Shown here: piece after piece, positions 36,436-47,340 of the stretch
Numbering within the stretch: position 1 is the first letter of the stretch
Layout of the letters: each line of letters begins with the position of its first letter
Origin: Polyangia bacterium
Lineage (GTDB): Bacteria > Myxococcota_A > Polyangia > Nannocystales > Nannocystaceae
Reading direction: 5' to 3'
NCBI GenBank assembly: GCA_030429545.1
Contig: JAUIFF010000012.1
Coordinates: 124,001 to 188,000, forward strand
DNA length: 64,000 nucleotides
Position numbers and translations under genes: made by a program
The notes under the pieces: generated by a model
The model's database searches: none
What the model was told of the DNA's origin: nothing
The model's input: only the letters and a program-made list of their open reading frames with translations

Positions 36436-38463
36436 ATGGGTTCACCGCAGCACTGCGTACCGCTGGCGAAACAGTCAGCCATTACCCGAGATGCACTCGG
36501 CGTCTATGGCTTACTGACAACACCAGTATGGGTGTTTGACATCGATTTCCTGCGCAAGTGGTGGGCCAACCCCCCGGCGGTTCGACTGTGGCAAGCCGAC
36601 TCCCTCGAGGAACTCCTCGCCCGCGATTTTTCGCAGGACATCTCCGATGCAAGCCGCACACGACTGGCCAACTACCGCCTGCGATTCGCACAGGGCGAAA
36701 CTTCGGTGAGCGAACGGTGGACGTTTTACCCACACAGTGAGCCAATGACGCTGGAGTGTGTATGTTCACCGATTTACATACGTGATGAGCACGGCGAACG
36801 ACTGGCATTGCTGGTTGAAGCCCGAACCCCGACAGGGGTCGCAGAATCCACCGATCGACGCCACGTCGAGTCACTGCGTCACTGCTCGGAGATGGTGTCG
36901 CTGTACACACCAAGTGGCCAGGTGCTGCTGCGTAACCCCGCCGCCAAACGCACGCTCGGCCAGGGGGTCAGTGAGTCCGAAGACCTGTTTGCCTCGCTGT
37001 TTTTTGACAAGACCATCGCACCTGAAATTCGCCACACGACCGCCAAAGGAGAGGCTTTTGTCGACGAAGTCGAAGTGATGACCACCGGTGGTGTGCGTTG
37101 GCACCGAATCAATGCCCACCAGGTTGTCGACCCGGTCTCAGGAGAACCTGCCCTTTTAGTCAGCCAACATGATGTCAGTGACCGTCGCGCCTACCAGCAC
37201 AAGTTGGAACAGGCCCACATCAAGCTCGAACGCCGCAGCGAAGACCTCAAGTCGTTCGCCCGACAAATCGATATGGCCCGGGCCGAGGCGGTGCGCCTGC
37301 GCCTGCGGGCCGAGGCCGAGAGCCAGGCCAAATCCGAGTTCCTGGCGACCATGAGCCACGAGTTGCGCACACCGATGACGGGCGTGCTTGGCATGGCCGA
37401 CCTTCTCATCGATACCGAGCTCAACGACGAACAACGCGAGCTAACCCAACACCTGCGGCGCTCGGCGGTGGGCCTGCTCGACCACCTCAACGACATACTT
37501 GACCATGCAAAGATCGAGGCTGGCAAGCTCACCCTCGAGACCGTCGACTTCTCCCCGCGGACCGTCCTCAATGACGTTCGCCGGCTGCTCGGCTCGGTCG
37601 CCTGGCGCCGCAATATCGAACTGTTATTTGAGGTCGCCCCCACGGTTCCCATGTGGCTACGAGGGGACCCACGGCGGTTTCAGCAGATCCTTATCAACCT
37701 CGTCGGCAATGCCCTGAAGTTTACAGATCACGGTGAGGTCCGTGTCGAGCTGTCCCACAAGCCCACGACAAACCTGCGGCGAATCTCGCTTGTCGGCAGC
37801 GTCAGCGATACTGGTATTGGAATTCCGCAGGAGCAGATTGCCCGGATGTTTGTTCCGTTTGAGCAGGCAACGCCCGCGACCTCGCGCAGGTTTGGAGGTA
37901 CTGGGCTGGGCCTCGCCATCGTTCAACAGCTGTGCGAGTTGATGGGCGGTCGCATCGAAGTCGAAAGCCAGGAGTCGGTTGGCTCGACATTTCGATTTTA
38001 TCTCGACCTCGAGATCGGCAGCGGTCCCAGAACGGGGGAGTTTCCGGTATTTCCGGCCCACGCGACCCAGGAGGTCGTGACCCTCAATGGGCTGCGCGTG
38101 CTCGCTGCCGACGACAATGCCGTGACTCGGTTGCTGTTACAACGAACCCTCAGTGCCTGGGGCTGTACCGCCGAGGTGGTTGAAAGTGGGCAAGAAGCGG
38201 TCGAGGCGTTTGCGCGAAACCCGTTTGATCTGGTGGTTCTCGACATGCATATGCCGGGACTCAATGGCATCGAAACCACCAAGTGTTTGCGCGAACGGAC
38301 GGCGGCCCGAAAAGTCCCGATCATTGCGTTGACGGCTGACTTACAACCCGACCAAAAAGCGAGCTTCCGCCAGGCAGGCGCCAACGTGTGCCTGCCCAAG
38401 CCGATCGACCGTGAACTGCTCGCGGTCACGATCCAGCGGCTCACCCGGGTCCGGAAGCGCTAG
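36436..38463 (+). CDS. Hybrid sensor histidine kinase (PAS-HisKA-HATPase-REC)
   Basis: The 675-residue protein has two PAS-like sensor segments in the first 255 residues, a helical linker with coiled-coil character (to about 300), a HisKA domain with phospho-accepting His308 (MSHELRTPM), an HATPase domain with the N box (NLVGNALKF), G1 (DTGIGIP) and G2 (GGTGLGLAI), and a C-terminal receiver domain with Asp603 (VVLDMHMPG) and a conserved Lys (CLPKP). No membrane segment is seen, so it is a cytoplasmic hybrid kinase. No partner regulator lies next to it. The start is the ATG at 36436; no clear ribosome binding site is seen. Confidence 0.92.
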   Translation: MGSPQHCVPLAKQSAITRDALGVYGLLTTPVWVFDIDFLRKWWANPPAVRLWQADSLEELLARDFSQDISDASRTRLANYRLRFAQGETSVSERWTFYPHSEPMTLECVCSPIYIRDEHGERLALLVEARTPTGVAESTDRRHVESLRHCSEMVSLYTPSGQVLLRNPAAKRTLGQGVSESEDLFASLFFDKTIAPEIRHTTAKGEAFVDEVEVMTTGGVRWHRINAHQVVDPVSGEPALLVSQHDVSDRRAYQHKLEQAHIKLERRSEDLKSFARQIDMARAEAVRLRLRAEAESQAKSEFLATMSHELRTPMTGVLGMADLLIDTELNDEQRELTQHLRRSAVGLLDHLNDILDHAKIEAGKLTLETVDFSPRTVLNDVRRLLGSVAWRRNIELLFEVAPTVPMWLRGDPRRFQQILINLVGNALKFTDHGEVRVELSHKPTTNLRRISLVGSVSDTGIGIPQEQIARMFVPFEQATPATSRRFGGTGLGLAIVQQLCELMGGRIEVESQESVGSTFRFYLDLEIGSGPRTGEFPVFPAHATQEVVTLNGLRVLAADDNAVTRLLLQRTLSAWGCTAEVVESGQEAVEAFARNPFDLVVLDMHMPGLNGIETTKCLRERTAARKVPIIALTADLQPDQKASFRQAGANVCLPKPIDRELLAVTIQRLTRVRKR

Positions 38464-38514
38464 GCTGCCGCGAGTCTCTTGCTCATACACGATCTGTGGC
38501 CGTGCGTGCGGGTA

Positions 38515-38548
38515 ATAAAAAACCCGGTGGCGAACCACCGGGCTTTGT
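38515..38548 (-). terminator. Rho-independent terminator
   Basis: CCCGGTGG-TTCG-CCACCGGG (minus strand, 38542-38523) forms a near-ideal hairpin with a UUCG loop, followed by TTTTTTATT. It lies 26 bp past the stop codon of the Gly-Asp repeat lipoprotein gene; the converging kinase gene may also use it. Confidence 0.93.
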
Positions 38549-38568
38549 TGTAGGCGCAACTGTTGTGA

Positions 38569-40065
<1,497 letters not shown>

Positions 40066-40425
40066 GGTTTGTATTTCCCCCTTCAAGCGCTTTCCCGTCG
40101 CGATGGGAAAGCGAAATCAAGTCAGAAACTCGACCGTGCCGAGTTCTCCGCAAACTATAGCCGAGCAGGCTCCCTTTGTGGGCACGGATTCCGGAAGATA
40201 ATCCCGACCGCACGGCTTGTAGATCGCGTGGGAAAATTCACCTCGACCTAGGGTGTGTTGTGTGAAGGATGTGGCGAACACCTGTCCAAACACGTGAGTC
40301 TAGCGAAATTTCGCAGGATACTGCGATGACTGCGAACTGTCTCGTAGATCAGGTGTTGGCATCCACGAGCGTCCGCGCCCGTCGTCTGATCTTTGTTGCA
40401 CGGTCGAGATTGTTAGGTTCCGCCA
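40066..40425. other. Divergent intergenic region, 360 bp
   Basis: This gap separates the minus-strand Gly-Asp lipoprotein gene from the plus-strand EamA gene. It contains the leader hairpin described separately. I see no small gene, no RNA gene and no convincing promoter pair in the remainder. Confidence 0.5.
40088..40113 (-). promoter_or_regulatory. Inverted repeat in the leader of the Gly-Asp lipoprotein gene
   Basis: CGCTTTCCC-(8 nt)-GGGAAAGCG is a perfect 9-bp inverted repeat located 22 bp upstream of the ATG at 40065 and immediately before its ribosome binding site. It could be an operator or an mRNA leader hairpin; there is no evidence to choose. Confidence 0.5.
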
Positions 40426-41328
40426 GTGGTCACCTCCCACACGGGTGAACTTGCTGCGCTTGCGACGGCCGCCTGTTGGGTGATCACGGCCGTGGCGTTT
40501 GAGGTTGCGGGCAAGCGCAGTGGTGCACTGACCCTCAACACCATTCGACTCGCCATCGCGCTCGTTGGCCTCACGCTGTACAGCGCCATCGTCGTGGGCC
40601 AGTGGTTTCCACTTGATGCATCTACACACATGTGGCTGTGGCTCGCGGCCTCGGCCGTCTTTGGCCTGCTGCTCGGCGACTACTGCCTGTTTCGCGCGCT
40701 CATCATGATCGGCTCGCGGCTCGCTACCTTGGTGATGGCATCAGTACCCCTGTGGACCGCGCTGATCGGCTGGGCGCTTCTGGGTGAGCAACTGGCGGCA
40801 CGAGACTTCATCGCCATGCTGTTGGTGTTTGGCGGCATTACCTGGGCGGTACTCGAGCGCTCCCCACAGGGGCGACACCAGATCCGACACGGCAACAAAC
40901 TCTTGCTCGGCGTTGTGTTTGCCGTGGTGGGGGCCATCGGTCAGGCGGCGGGCCTGGTCCTCAGCAAAATTGGTATGGGCGATGCCGATGCATTTGTCGC
41001 GTCCCAGATCCGCGTGGGCGTTGGCCTCATCGGGTATATGTGCGTATGCACTGCCCTTCGCTGGTGGCCGCGGGTTGTCGCTGCGAGCCGCTCGTCAACC
41101 GTGATGAAACCAACCTTGGTCGGCGCTATTTTTGGCCCCTTTGTCGGGGTTGGGCTCTCACTGCTCGCCGTTCAGCTAGCCCGAAATACAGGTGTAGCCG
41201 CGACCTTGATGGGACTTGCACCGATCATGATTCTGCCGGTGGCCAAGGCTCGCGGCGAACACATCGGCCTTGGCGGCTGGTGCGGAGCGACGCTCGCCGT
41301 GGCCGGTGTGGCTGTGTTGTTTTTGTAG
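40426..41328 (+). CDS. EamA/DMT family transporter
   Basis: The 300-residue product is a membrane protein with about ten predicted helices in two EamA repeats. Typical family segments are the first helix (ELAALATAACWVITAVAFE), FGLLLGDYCLFRAL, the end of the first repeat (ALIGWALLGEQL) and the second-repeat start (LLGVVFAVVGAIGQAAGLVLSKIGM). Family members export metabolites, amino acids or drugs; the substrate here cannot be predicted. The start is the GTG at 40426. It is divergent from the Gly-Asp lipoprotein gene and convergent with the VOC protein gene. Confidence 0.88.
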   Translation: MVTSHTGELAALATAACWVITAVAFEVAGKRSGALTLNTIRLAIALVGLTLYSAIVVGQWFPLDASTHMWLWLAASAVFGLLLGDYCLFRALIMIGSRLATLVMASVPLWTALIGWALLGEQLAARDFIAMLLVFGGITWAVLERSPQGRHQIRHGNKLLLGVVFAVVGAIGQAAGLVLSKIGMGDADAFVASQIRVGVGLIGYMCVCTALRWWPRVVAASRSSTVMKPTLVGAIFGPFVGVGLSLLAVQLARNTGVAATLMGLAPIMILPVAKARGEHIGLGGWCGATLAVAGVAVLFL

Positions 41329-41373
41329 CTGCAAGGGCCGCGAGCAGTACGCGGCACCTCACGGCCGGGCAAC

Positions 41374-42162
41374 TTAGCAGTCGCCCTGGGGGAGCAGTTG
41401 CAAGATTGTAAAGGTCGCCCCCTGGGGGTCGTTGATGACCGCAAAGGTCCCGACCTGGGGAATCTCGGTTGGGGGCACGCAAACGTTGCCACCAAGTTCA
41501 GCTGCGCGTCGGGCCGAGTCCTTGCAATCGACCACCGCAAAGTACTGCATCCAGTGCGGCGGTGCGTCCCCCCATTTTTCGTCCATCGCCATCATCCCGC
41601 CAAACGGATGCTGATGGCTAAAAGTTGTATAAACAAATGTACCCATATCTTGCTTGGTGTTGGTCCACCCAAACACCCCCTGATAGAAAGCCTCGGCAGT
41701 GTCGGTGTCGCGGGTTGCCAACTCAGACCAGCACAAAAAGCCAGGATCGCCAAAACCCCCGGCACCGCGGTGTTTGAGGGCCTGCCACAGGCTGACAACG
41801 GCTCCCGTCGGATCGGAAATCACGGCCATTCGCCCCTCTTCCATCACCTCCATCGGCGCCATCACAACCTGGCCGCCGAGCTCCCGCACCTTGGCGACCG
41901 ATTTGTCCACGTCTTCGACCGCGATGTAGCCCATCCAATTCGGTGGAATCCCCTGGGCTGCCATCTCGTCGGTCCGCTGAAACAGTCCGCCAACCTGACG
42001 CTCACCCTTGAGGAACATGGTATATACACCGTGATCGCCGGCAGGCTGATCACTGGTGCTCCAGCCAAACAACTCCGAGTAAAAATGCTTAGCGCCGGCG
42101 AGGTCGGTTGTTGTCAACTCGACCCAACAAAATGAACCGGGGATGTGTTTGTTCTCGCTCAT
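41374..42162 (-). CDS. VOC family protein (two glyoxalase-like domains)
   Basis: The 262-residue protein contains two VOC modules, each starting with a W-E-L/T-D motif (CWVELTTTDLAGAKHFYSELFGW and CWSELATRDTDTAEAFYQGVFGW) and ending with a SDPTGAVVSLW or NDPQGATFTILQL strand. The pair forms a pseudo-dimer such as is seen in CFP30B-like proteins. A conserved metal-ligand set is not evident, so it may be a binding protein rather than a metal-dependent enzyme. It converges with the EamA gene and is divergent from rlmH. Confidence 0.88.
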   Translation of the reverse strand: MSENKHIPGSFCWVELTTTDLAGAKHFYSELFGWSTSDQPAGDHGVYTMFLKGERQVGGLFQRTDEMAAQGIPPNWMGYIAVEDVDKSVAKVRELGGQVVMAPMEVMEEGRMAVISDPTGAVVSLWQALKHRGAGGFGDPGFLCWSELATRDTDTAEAFYQGVFGWTNTKQDMGTFVYTTFSHQHPFGGMMAMDEKWGDAPPHWMQYFAVVDCKDSARRAAELGGNVCVPPTEIPQVGTFAVINDPQGATFTILQLLPQGDC

Positions 42163-42272
42163 TGTCGTCTCTCCAACTCTGCTGATGGGCGAACCTGCCC
42201 GTCGCGGACGCTATCAGAGGTCCTCTTTGTTCGCAATAACGCTCGTGACGCGTGATAACAAACATCCTTTCA

Positions 42273-42300
42273 AACACGGTACCGTCCCGGCTACCGTGTT
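42273..42300. promoter_or_regulatory. Inverted repeat between the VOC gene and rlmH
   Basis: AACACGGTA-(10 nt)-TACCGTGTT is a perfect 9-bp inverted repeat in the divergent intergenic space (42163-42417). Its position fits an operator for either gene. No regulator is adjacent. Confidence 0.4.
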
Positions 42301-42417
42301 GTTTGGCATCCTCACACCCGTGTCTGAAACAAAATTTTCGAGGCCCGACACCGGGCCGATGACCCACACGCAATCTCGTTGTAACAGCATGGAGTTGCGG
42401 GTGCCGGGGATGTCGCG

Positions 42418-42852
42418 ATGCTGATCGAAGTTGTTGCGGTTGGCAAACTAAAGGATCGCGGCCTAGAGCAGCTGTGTGCCACCTATGTCAAACGCACCCG
42501 GCCCTTTGCCAAGGTCGAGGTCCGCGAAGTTCGTTCTCTCGCGGCGCTGCGCAAACACGTCGCGCCCCAACGCGGGCAGGTGACGGTGCTGTTAGACGAG
42601 CGCGGTGAACAGTGCACAACCCGGGCGTTCGCCGGCTGGATCGAACACTGGCGTGGGCAAAACCTGGGCCGTGTGTCCCTGTGTATTGGCGATGCCCACG
42701 GCTTTGACGACGACGACAGGTCCCGGGCGCAACGCCTCCTGGCCCTGTCCAACATGACGCTGCCGCACCGTCTCGCGCGCTTGGTCCTGCTCGAACAGCT
42801 CTATCGCACCTGCTCGCTGTTGGCCGGCCATCCCTATCACCACGACGGTTAG
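42418..42852 (+). CDS. rlmH: 23S rRNA (pseudouridine-1915-N3) methyltransferase
   Basis: The 144-residue enzyme methylates pseudouridine 1915 of 23S rRNA using SAM. It is a small SPOUT-class protein. The N-terminal LIEVVAVGKL, the central VLLDERGEQ and CIGDAHGF blocks and the C-terminal EQLYRTCSLLAGHPYHHDG match RlmH closely. The typical length is 150-160. The IGG loop of E. coli is IGD here. It converges with parE, a possible bidirectional terminator lying between them. Confidence 0.93.
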   Translation: MLIEVVAVGKLKDRGLEQLCATYVKRTRPFAKVEVREVRSLAALRKHVAPQRGQVTVLLDERGEQCTTRAFAGWIEHWRGQNLGRVSLCIGDAHGFDDDDRSRAQRLLALSNMTLPHRLARLVLLEQLYRTCSLLAGHPYHHDG

Positions 42853-42854
42853 CA

Positions 42855-42891
42855 ACCCGGGCAGGCGGTTTTTTCGGCCAACCGCCCGGGT
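42855..42891. terminator. Possible bidirectional terminator between rlmH and parE
   Basis: ACCCGGGC...GGCGGTT-TTTTCGGCC-AACCGCC..CGGGT forms an extended, interrupted hairpin in the convergent gap. There is a T-rich loop but no long T tract after the stem, so termination is likely but not certain. Confidence 0.45.
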
Positions 42892-42909
42892 AAACATGTA
42901 TGCGCAAGC

Positions 42910-44838
42910 TTAGACGTCGAGCGACTCGGCCTCGGCCGCACGCTCCATAATAAAACCGTAGCGCGCCGAGGCGTCCTTGCCCATGAGGCTGCTAATGGTC
43001 CGGTCGGTCGCCAACTCGTCGTTGATCGTCACCTGGATCAGCTGGCGCGACTTGGGGTCCAAGGTGGTGTCGCGCAGGGTCGCCGGCATCATCTCACCAA
43101 GACCCTTGAAGCGTTGAATCTCCGGCTTGCCGCGGGTCTTCGATTTGAGGATCGACTGCAGGTGACCGTCGTCGGAGGCCCAAAGCACCTCCTTGCCAAT
43201 GTTGACCCGATAAAGTGGCGGTTGGGCCAGGTACACATGACCGCGGCGAATGAGCTCGGGGAGGTAGCGGTAAAAGAACGTCAGCAACAGGGTGGCGATG
43301 TGATGGCCATCGGAGTCGGCGTCCATCAGCAGGATGATCTTGTTGTAGCGCAGCCCGTCGATGTTGAAGTTCTTGCCCATCCCACAGCCTAGGACCTTGA
43401 GGATGTTGCCGAGTTCTTCGTTGTTGGTGATCTTGGCGAGCGTTGCCTGCTCGGCGTTGAGGACCTTGCCACGCAGCGGCAAGATTGCCTGGGTTTTGCG
43501 GTTTCGGCCCATTTTGGCCGAACCACCGGCGCTGTCGCCCTCGACGATAAACAGCTCGCACTTGCTCGGGTCGCGGTTGGAACAGTCGGCGAGCTTGCCG
43601 GGCAGCCCGAGCTTAGCCTGGCCGGCGCTCTTGCGTGAGACCGACTGGCTGGCGGCCCGGCTGGCGGCGCGAGCCCTTGCAGATGCAATGATTCGAGCAA
43701 CGATCGCCTCGGCCGTGCTGCCGTTTTCGTGTAGCCACTGCTCCAAGGCGGGGCGAATCGTGCCTTCGACCTGGCCGGTGACCTCCGGATTGTTGAGCCG
43801 GTTTTTGGTTTGGCTTTGAAACTGCGGTTCCAACACGTAGGTGCTAAGCACCGCCACCATGCCCTCTTTGATGTCGTCGAGGGTGATGCTGAGGCCCTTG
43901 GGCTCGAGCTTGTGGGCCTTCATGTAGCCGCGTAGGGCCTTGCCAAGGGCGTTGCGCAAACCCTGCTCGTGGGTGCCGCCGTCGGGTGTCGGCACGCCGT
44001 TGACAAACGAATACATCGAGTCGTCGGTTGCCGAAGTCCATGCAAATGCAACTTCTAGCTTGGGGTCTTCGACGCGATCGAGGTAAAAGCTACCGGTGTG
44101 CGAGGCATCCTTGCCACGCACCTGAATCAGTTTACCGAGGTACTCCGAAATCCCGCCAGCGTGGTGAAACGTCTCTAGCTTGGCGTTGCTCTGGTCGGTA
44201 AACAGAATTTTGAGGCCCTTGTGCAGGTAGCTTTTGGCCTCTAACCGCTCGCGTACAACGATTGGGTCGAGCTTGTTTTTGGCGCCGAAAACCTCCTGGT
44301 CTGGGCGCAGGTAGACCTCGGTCCCGGAGCCGCGGGCGTTGCCGACTTTCTTGAGTTTTTTGCTCAATATCCCGCGGGTGAACTCGGCTTCGTGGGCCGA
44401 ACCGCCGCGCCACACCTTGACCCGCAGGGTCTCGGACAGGGCGTTGGCCACCGCGGCACCGACACCGTGCAGACCACCCGAGTGCTTGTAGCTCGCGCCG
44501 TCAAACTTGCCGCCGGCACCGAGCTTAGTAAACACGGCGATAACCGCCGGAATTTTGAGGGTTGGGTGGCGATCTACGGGAATCCCACGGCCGTTGTCGC
44601 GGATCGTGACCCCGCGGTGGTCAGCATCTAGAATCACTTCGATTTGCGAGGCATGACCGTTGATGACCTCGTCGACAGCGTTGTCCAAGATCTCCCACAT
44701 CAGGTGGTGCAGACCCTCGCGGTTGACCCCGCCGATATACATGCCGGGCCGCTTGCGGACGTGCGCAACCCCCTCTAGCACCTGAATGGAAGAGGCGTCG
44801 TAGCTCTGGGTACGTTTGCTGGATGTCTTTCGCGCCAT
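42910..44838 (-). CDS. parE: DNA topoisomerase IV subunit B
   Basis: The 642-residue ATPase subunit pairs with the upstream subunit A to decatenate or relax DNA. The GHKL motifs are visible: NAVDEVINGH, RDNGRGIPVD, GGLHGVGAAV. The Toprim acidic motif EGDSAGG and the DSDGHH pair follow, and the C-terminal QRFKGLGEM is intact. The length (about 640) and the absence of the GyrB insertion indicate ParE-type, though GyrB-type naming cannot be ruled out from sequence alone. It starts 12 bp after the parC stop codon, so the two are co-transcribed. Confidence 0.93.
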   Translation of the reverse strand: MARKTSSKRTQSYDASSIQVLEGVAHVRKRPGMYIGGVNREGLHHLMWEILDNAVDEVINGHASQIEVILDADHRGVTIRDNGRGIPVDRHPTLKIPAVIAVFTKLGAGGKFDGASYKHSGGLHGVGAAVANALSETLRVKVWRGGSAHEAEFTRGILSKKLKKVGNARGSGTEVYLRPDQEVFGAKNKLDPIVVRERLEAKSYLHKGLKILFTDQSNAKLETFHHAGGISEYLGKLIQVRGKDASHTGSFYLDRVEDPKLEVAFAWTSATDDSMYSFVNGVPTPDGGTHEQGLRNALGKALRGYMKAHKLEPKGLSITLDDIKEGMVAVLSTYVLEPQFQSQTKNRLNNPEVTGQVEGTIRPALEQWLHENGSTAEAIVARIIASARARAASRAASQSVSRKSAGQAKLGLPGKLADCSNRDPSKCELFIVEGDSAGGSAKMGRNRKTQAILPLRGKVLNAEQATLAKITNNEELGNILKVLGCGMGKNFNIDGLRYNKIILLMDADSDGHHIATLLLTFFYRYLPELIRRGHVYLAQPPLYRVNIGKEVLWASDDGHLQSILKSKTRGKPEIQRFKGLGEMMPATLRDTTLDPKSRQLIQVTINDELATDRTISSLMGKDASARYGFIMERAAEAESLDV

Positions 44839-44850
44839 ATCGATACCTGC

Positions 44851-47340
44851 CTACTTGCTCGCCTTTTCTTCTAAAACCGGCACCGGAATGTCCGGGCCGA
44901 CCACGCGTTTGATGGTCCCGCGTTGAAACAGTGCGGTGCCCTTACCCCCGCGGTTGACGAGCGCATAGTTCTTGGCAATGAGCTTCTTTTGCGTGCCCGT
45001 GCTTTTTTCGTAGCTGATCGTATCGGTGGTGCGATAGGCCCCGAGAATTTGGTCGCCAGGGCCAACCTTCATAAATGCGACACCGCGCCCCGGGCCGCTG
45101 AGGAGGTTGATGTCTTGGGCGTTGCAGCACAACATCCGCCCCTTTTTGGTCAGGGCAAAGACATTGTCCTCGGCGTAGACTTTGAGTGTAGATACAAACT
45201 CATCACCCTCCTTGAGCCGGCCGTACTTGCGCCCGCGTGAGGTGCTGGTGTCGCGAAACGGCCACAGCGTAAACCGCAGACTCTGGCCCTTGTGGGTGAC
45301 GGCCAACATGTGCGGGTACGGATCTTCGTAGTCCTCACCTAGGTCGGGCTTTTCGTAGGCGAACTCGGGCATGACCCGCGGGTCGGTGCCAACCGCCCCG
45401 ATCACGCGCTCGCCGTCTTTGAACTTGAGTAGCTTTTGCACGGGGATCCCGTGGCCGGTCGACTGCGGAATGTCGTTGATCCGCAGGGTGTAGGCCGAGC
45501 CCTTGTTGCTAAACAGCACCAGGCACTCGCGCGTGCTCCCACCGATGAGTGCCAGCGGTTCGTCGCCCTCGCGCATACGCGTGGTTTTGAGGTTGATTTT
45601 GCGACCGCGTTTGACCCAACCGTCGCGGGTCACCAACACCACCGCATCTTCCTCGACAATAAAGCTCTCAGCCGAGAAGTCCTCGGTGACATCGTCGGCA
45701 CCGATCTTGGTCCGGCGCTTGTCTTTGTAGGTCGCCGCCAGCTCGTCGAGTTCGGATTTGACAACCCCGCGCAACTTGGTGGGACTGCGCAGGATCCCGC
45801 GAATCCTTTTCGCGAGTTTGCGCTTCTCGGCCAGCTCCTCGCGGATCTTCTCGATCTCCAACTTGGCCAGGCGGTAGAGCTTGGTCTCCAAGATCGCGTC
45901 GGCCTGGATGTCGTCGATGCCAAACGCTTTCATCAACTTTTTGGCGGCGTCGGCCTTGCCGTCGGAGCGCCGGATAATGCGGATCGCCTTGTCGAGGTCG
46001 TCGAAGATGATCTCGAAGCCCTCGAGGATGTGGATCCGTTCTTCGAGCTTGCGCAGTTCGTACTCAAACCGCTTGCGCACACATTCGATGCGGAACTCGA
46101 CAAAGTTTCGCAAGATGCCGGCGAGGTCGAGGCGTTGCGGCGCACAGACCTCGGGGTTGTCGGTGGGTACCAGGCAGGTGAGGTCAAACTTGATCGAGAC
46201 CTGCAGGCGGGTGTGCTTGAGCAGGTAGGCCATCACCAGGTCGGGGTCGCTGCCCTTGCCGCGCAGCTCCAACTCGACATGCACATCTTCGGTGCTCAGG
46301 TCCTGCACACCGACCAGTCCCGGCAGTTTTTTGCCGACGACCAGGCGACCGATTTCCTCGACCAAGGTACTTTTTTCAACGCCGTAGGGGACCGCATCGA
46401 TGACCACGATGGTCGACTTGGACTTGCCCTTTTTGGTGTCTGGTTTGACCTTCCATGAGCCCTGCAACTTGCATGAGCCCTTGCCCTTTTCGTAGAGCTT
46501 GGCGAGCTCGCCCTTGTCCGCCACTAGCTGGCCGCCGGTTGGGAAGTCGGGCCCCTTGACGTAGCGCATCAGCTGCTTGACCGAGAGGTCGGGCTTGTCG
46601 ATCAATGCACTGGCGGCCTTGCACACCTCCTCGAGGTTGTGCGGTGGAATGCTGGTGGCCATGCCAACCGCGATCCCGGTGCTGCCGTTGACCAGCAGTT
46701 GGGGGAAGCGGGCCGGCAAGACCACCGGCTCTTTGCCGGTGCCGTCGTAGTTATCGCGGTAAACAACCGTCTGCTTGCGAAGTTCGACCAACAACTCCGA
46801 AGCCAACTTGGTCAGCCGGGCCTCCGTATAACGATAGGCAGCTGGCGAATCGCCATCGATCGAGCCGAAGTTGCCCTGACCGTCGACCAGCGTCTCGCGC
46901 ATGGCGAAGCTTTGGGCCATCCGCACCATCGCGTCGTAGACCGCCGAATCGCCATGGGGGTGGTACTTACCGATGACATCACCGACGACCTTGGCGCTTT
47001 TGCGGTGGCGCGAGTCGTGGGTGAGGCTCAGGTCGTTGAACATCGTGAAGAGGATCCGCCGGTGGACGGGCTTGAGACCGTCTCGCACGTCGGGGATCGC
47101 CCGCGATGTGATCACGCTGAGGGCGTAGTTGAGGTACTTGCGACGAGCCTGTTCGGCGAGGTCGCCGCGGATGATCCCGCCGCCGCCAGTCGCCCCGTTG
47201 CCCGAGCCATCGTCACCTCCCCCACCCGACTTCTGGGTTTTTGCCCGGGAGCGACGTCGTTTACTCCTCCCGCTGGTCGTCGTGCGACCACTGTCTGAAT
47301 CCTGTGTTGCTGGGGGGAGCTCAACGTCGAGCTGGGTCAT
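44851..47340 (-). CDS. parC: DNA topoisomerase IV subunit A
   Basis: The 829-residue subunit makes the DNA break. Active-site Tyr171 lies in AAYRYTEAR, with RDGLKPVHRRIL and HPHGDSAVYDAMVRMAQ upstream. A Ser/Arg/Gly-rich N-terminal tail of about 55 residues precedes the conserved domain. The C-terminal beta-pinwheel is present, with repeats such as RVIGAV and QSLRFTL. No clear GyrA-box (QRRGGKG) is visible, which favours ParC. The ATG at 47340 is chosen because upstream residues look random. It is the first gene of the parC-parE operon. Confidence 0.92.
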   Translation of the reverse strand: MTQLDVELPPATQDSDSGRTTTSGRSKRRRSRAKTQKSGGGGDDGSGNGATGGGGIIRGDLAEQARRKYLNYALSVITSRAIPDVRDGLKPVHRRILFTMFNDLSLTHDSRHRKSAKVVGDVIGKYHPHGDSAVYDAMVRMAQSFAMRETLVDGQGNFGSIDGDSPAAYRYTEARLTKLASELLVELRKQTVVYRDNYDGTGKEPVVLPARFPQLLVNGSTGIAVGMATSIPPHNLEEVCKAASALIDKPDLSVKQLMRYVKGPDFPTGGQLVADKGELAKLYEKGKGSCKLQGSWKVKPDTKKGKSKSTIVVIDAVPYGVEKSTLVEEIGRLVVGKKLPGLVGVQDLSTEDVHVELELRGKGSDPDLVMAYLLKHTRLQVSIKFDLTCLVPTDNPEVCAPQRLDLAGILRNFVEFRIECVRKRFEYELRKLEERIHILEGFEIIFDDLDKAIRIIRRSDGKADAAKKLMKAFGIDDIQADAILETKLYRLAKLEIEKIREELAEKRKLAKRIRGILRSPTKLRGVVKSELDELAATYKDKRRTKIGADDVTEDFSAESFIVEEDAVVLVTRDGWVKRGRKINLKTTRMREGDEPLALIGGSTRECLVLFSNKGSAYTLRINDIPQSTGHGIPVQKLLKFKDGERVIGAVGTDPRVMPEFAYEKPDLGEDYEDPYPHMLAVTHKGQSLRFTLWPFRDTSTSRGRKYGRLKEGDEFVSTLKVYAEDNVFALTKKGRMLCCNAQDINLLSGPGRGVAFMKVGPGDQILGAYRTTDTISYEKSTGTQKKLIAKNYALVNRGGKGTALFQRGTIKRVVGPDIPVPVLEEKASK

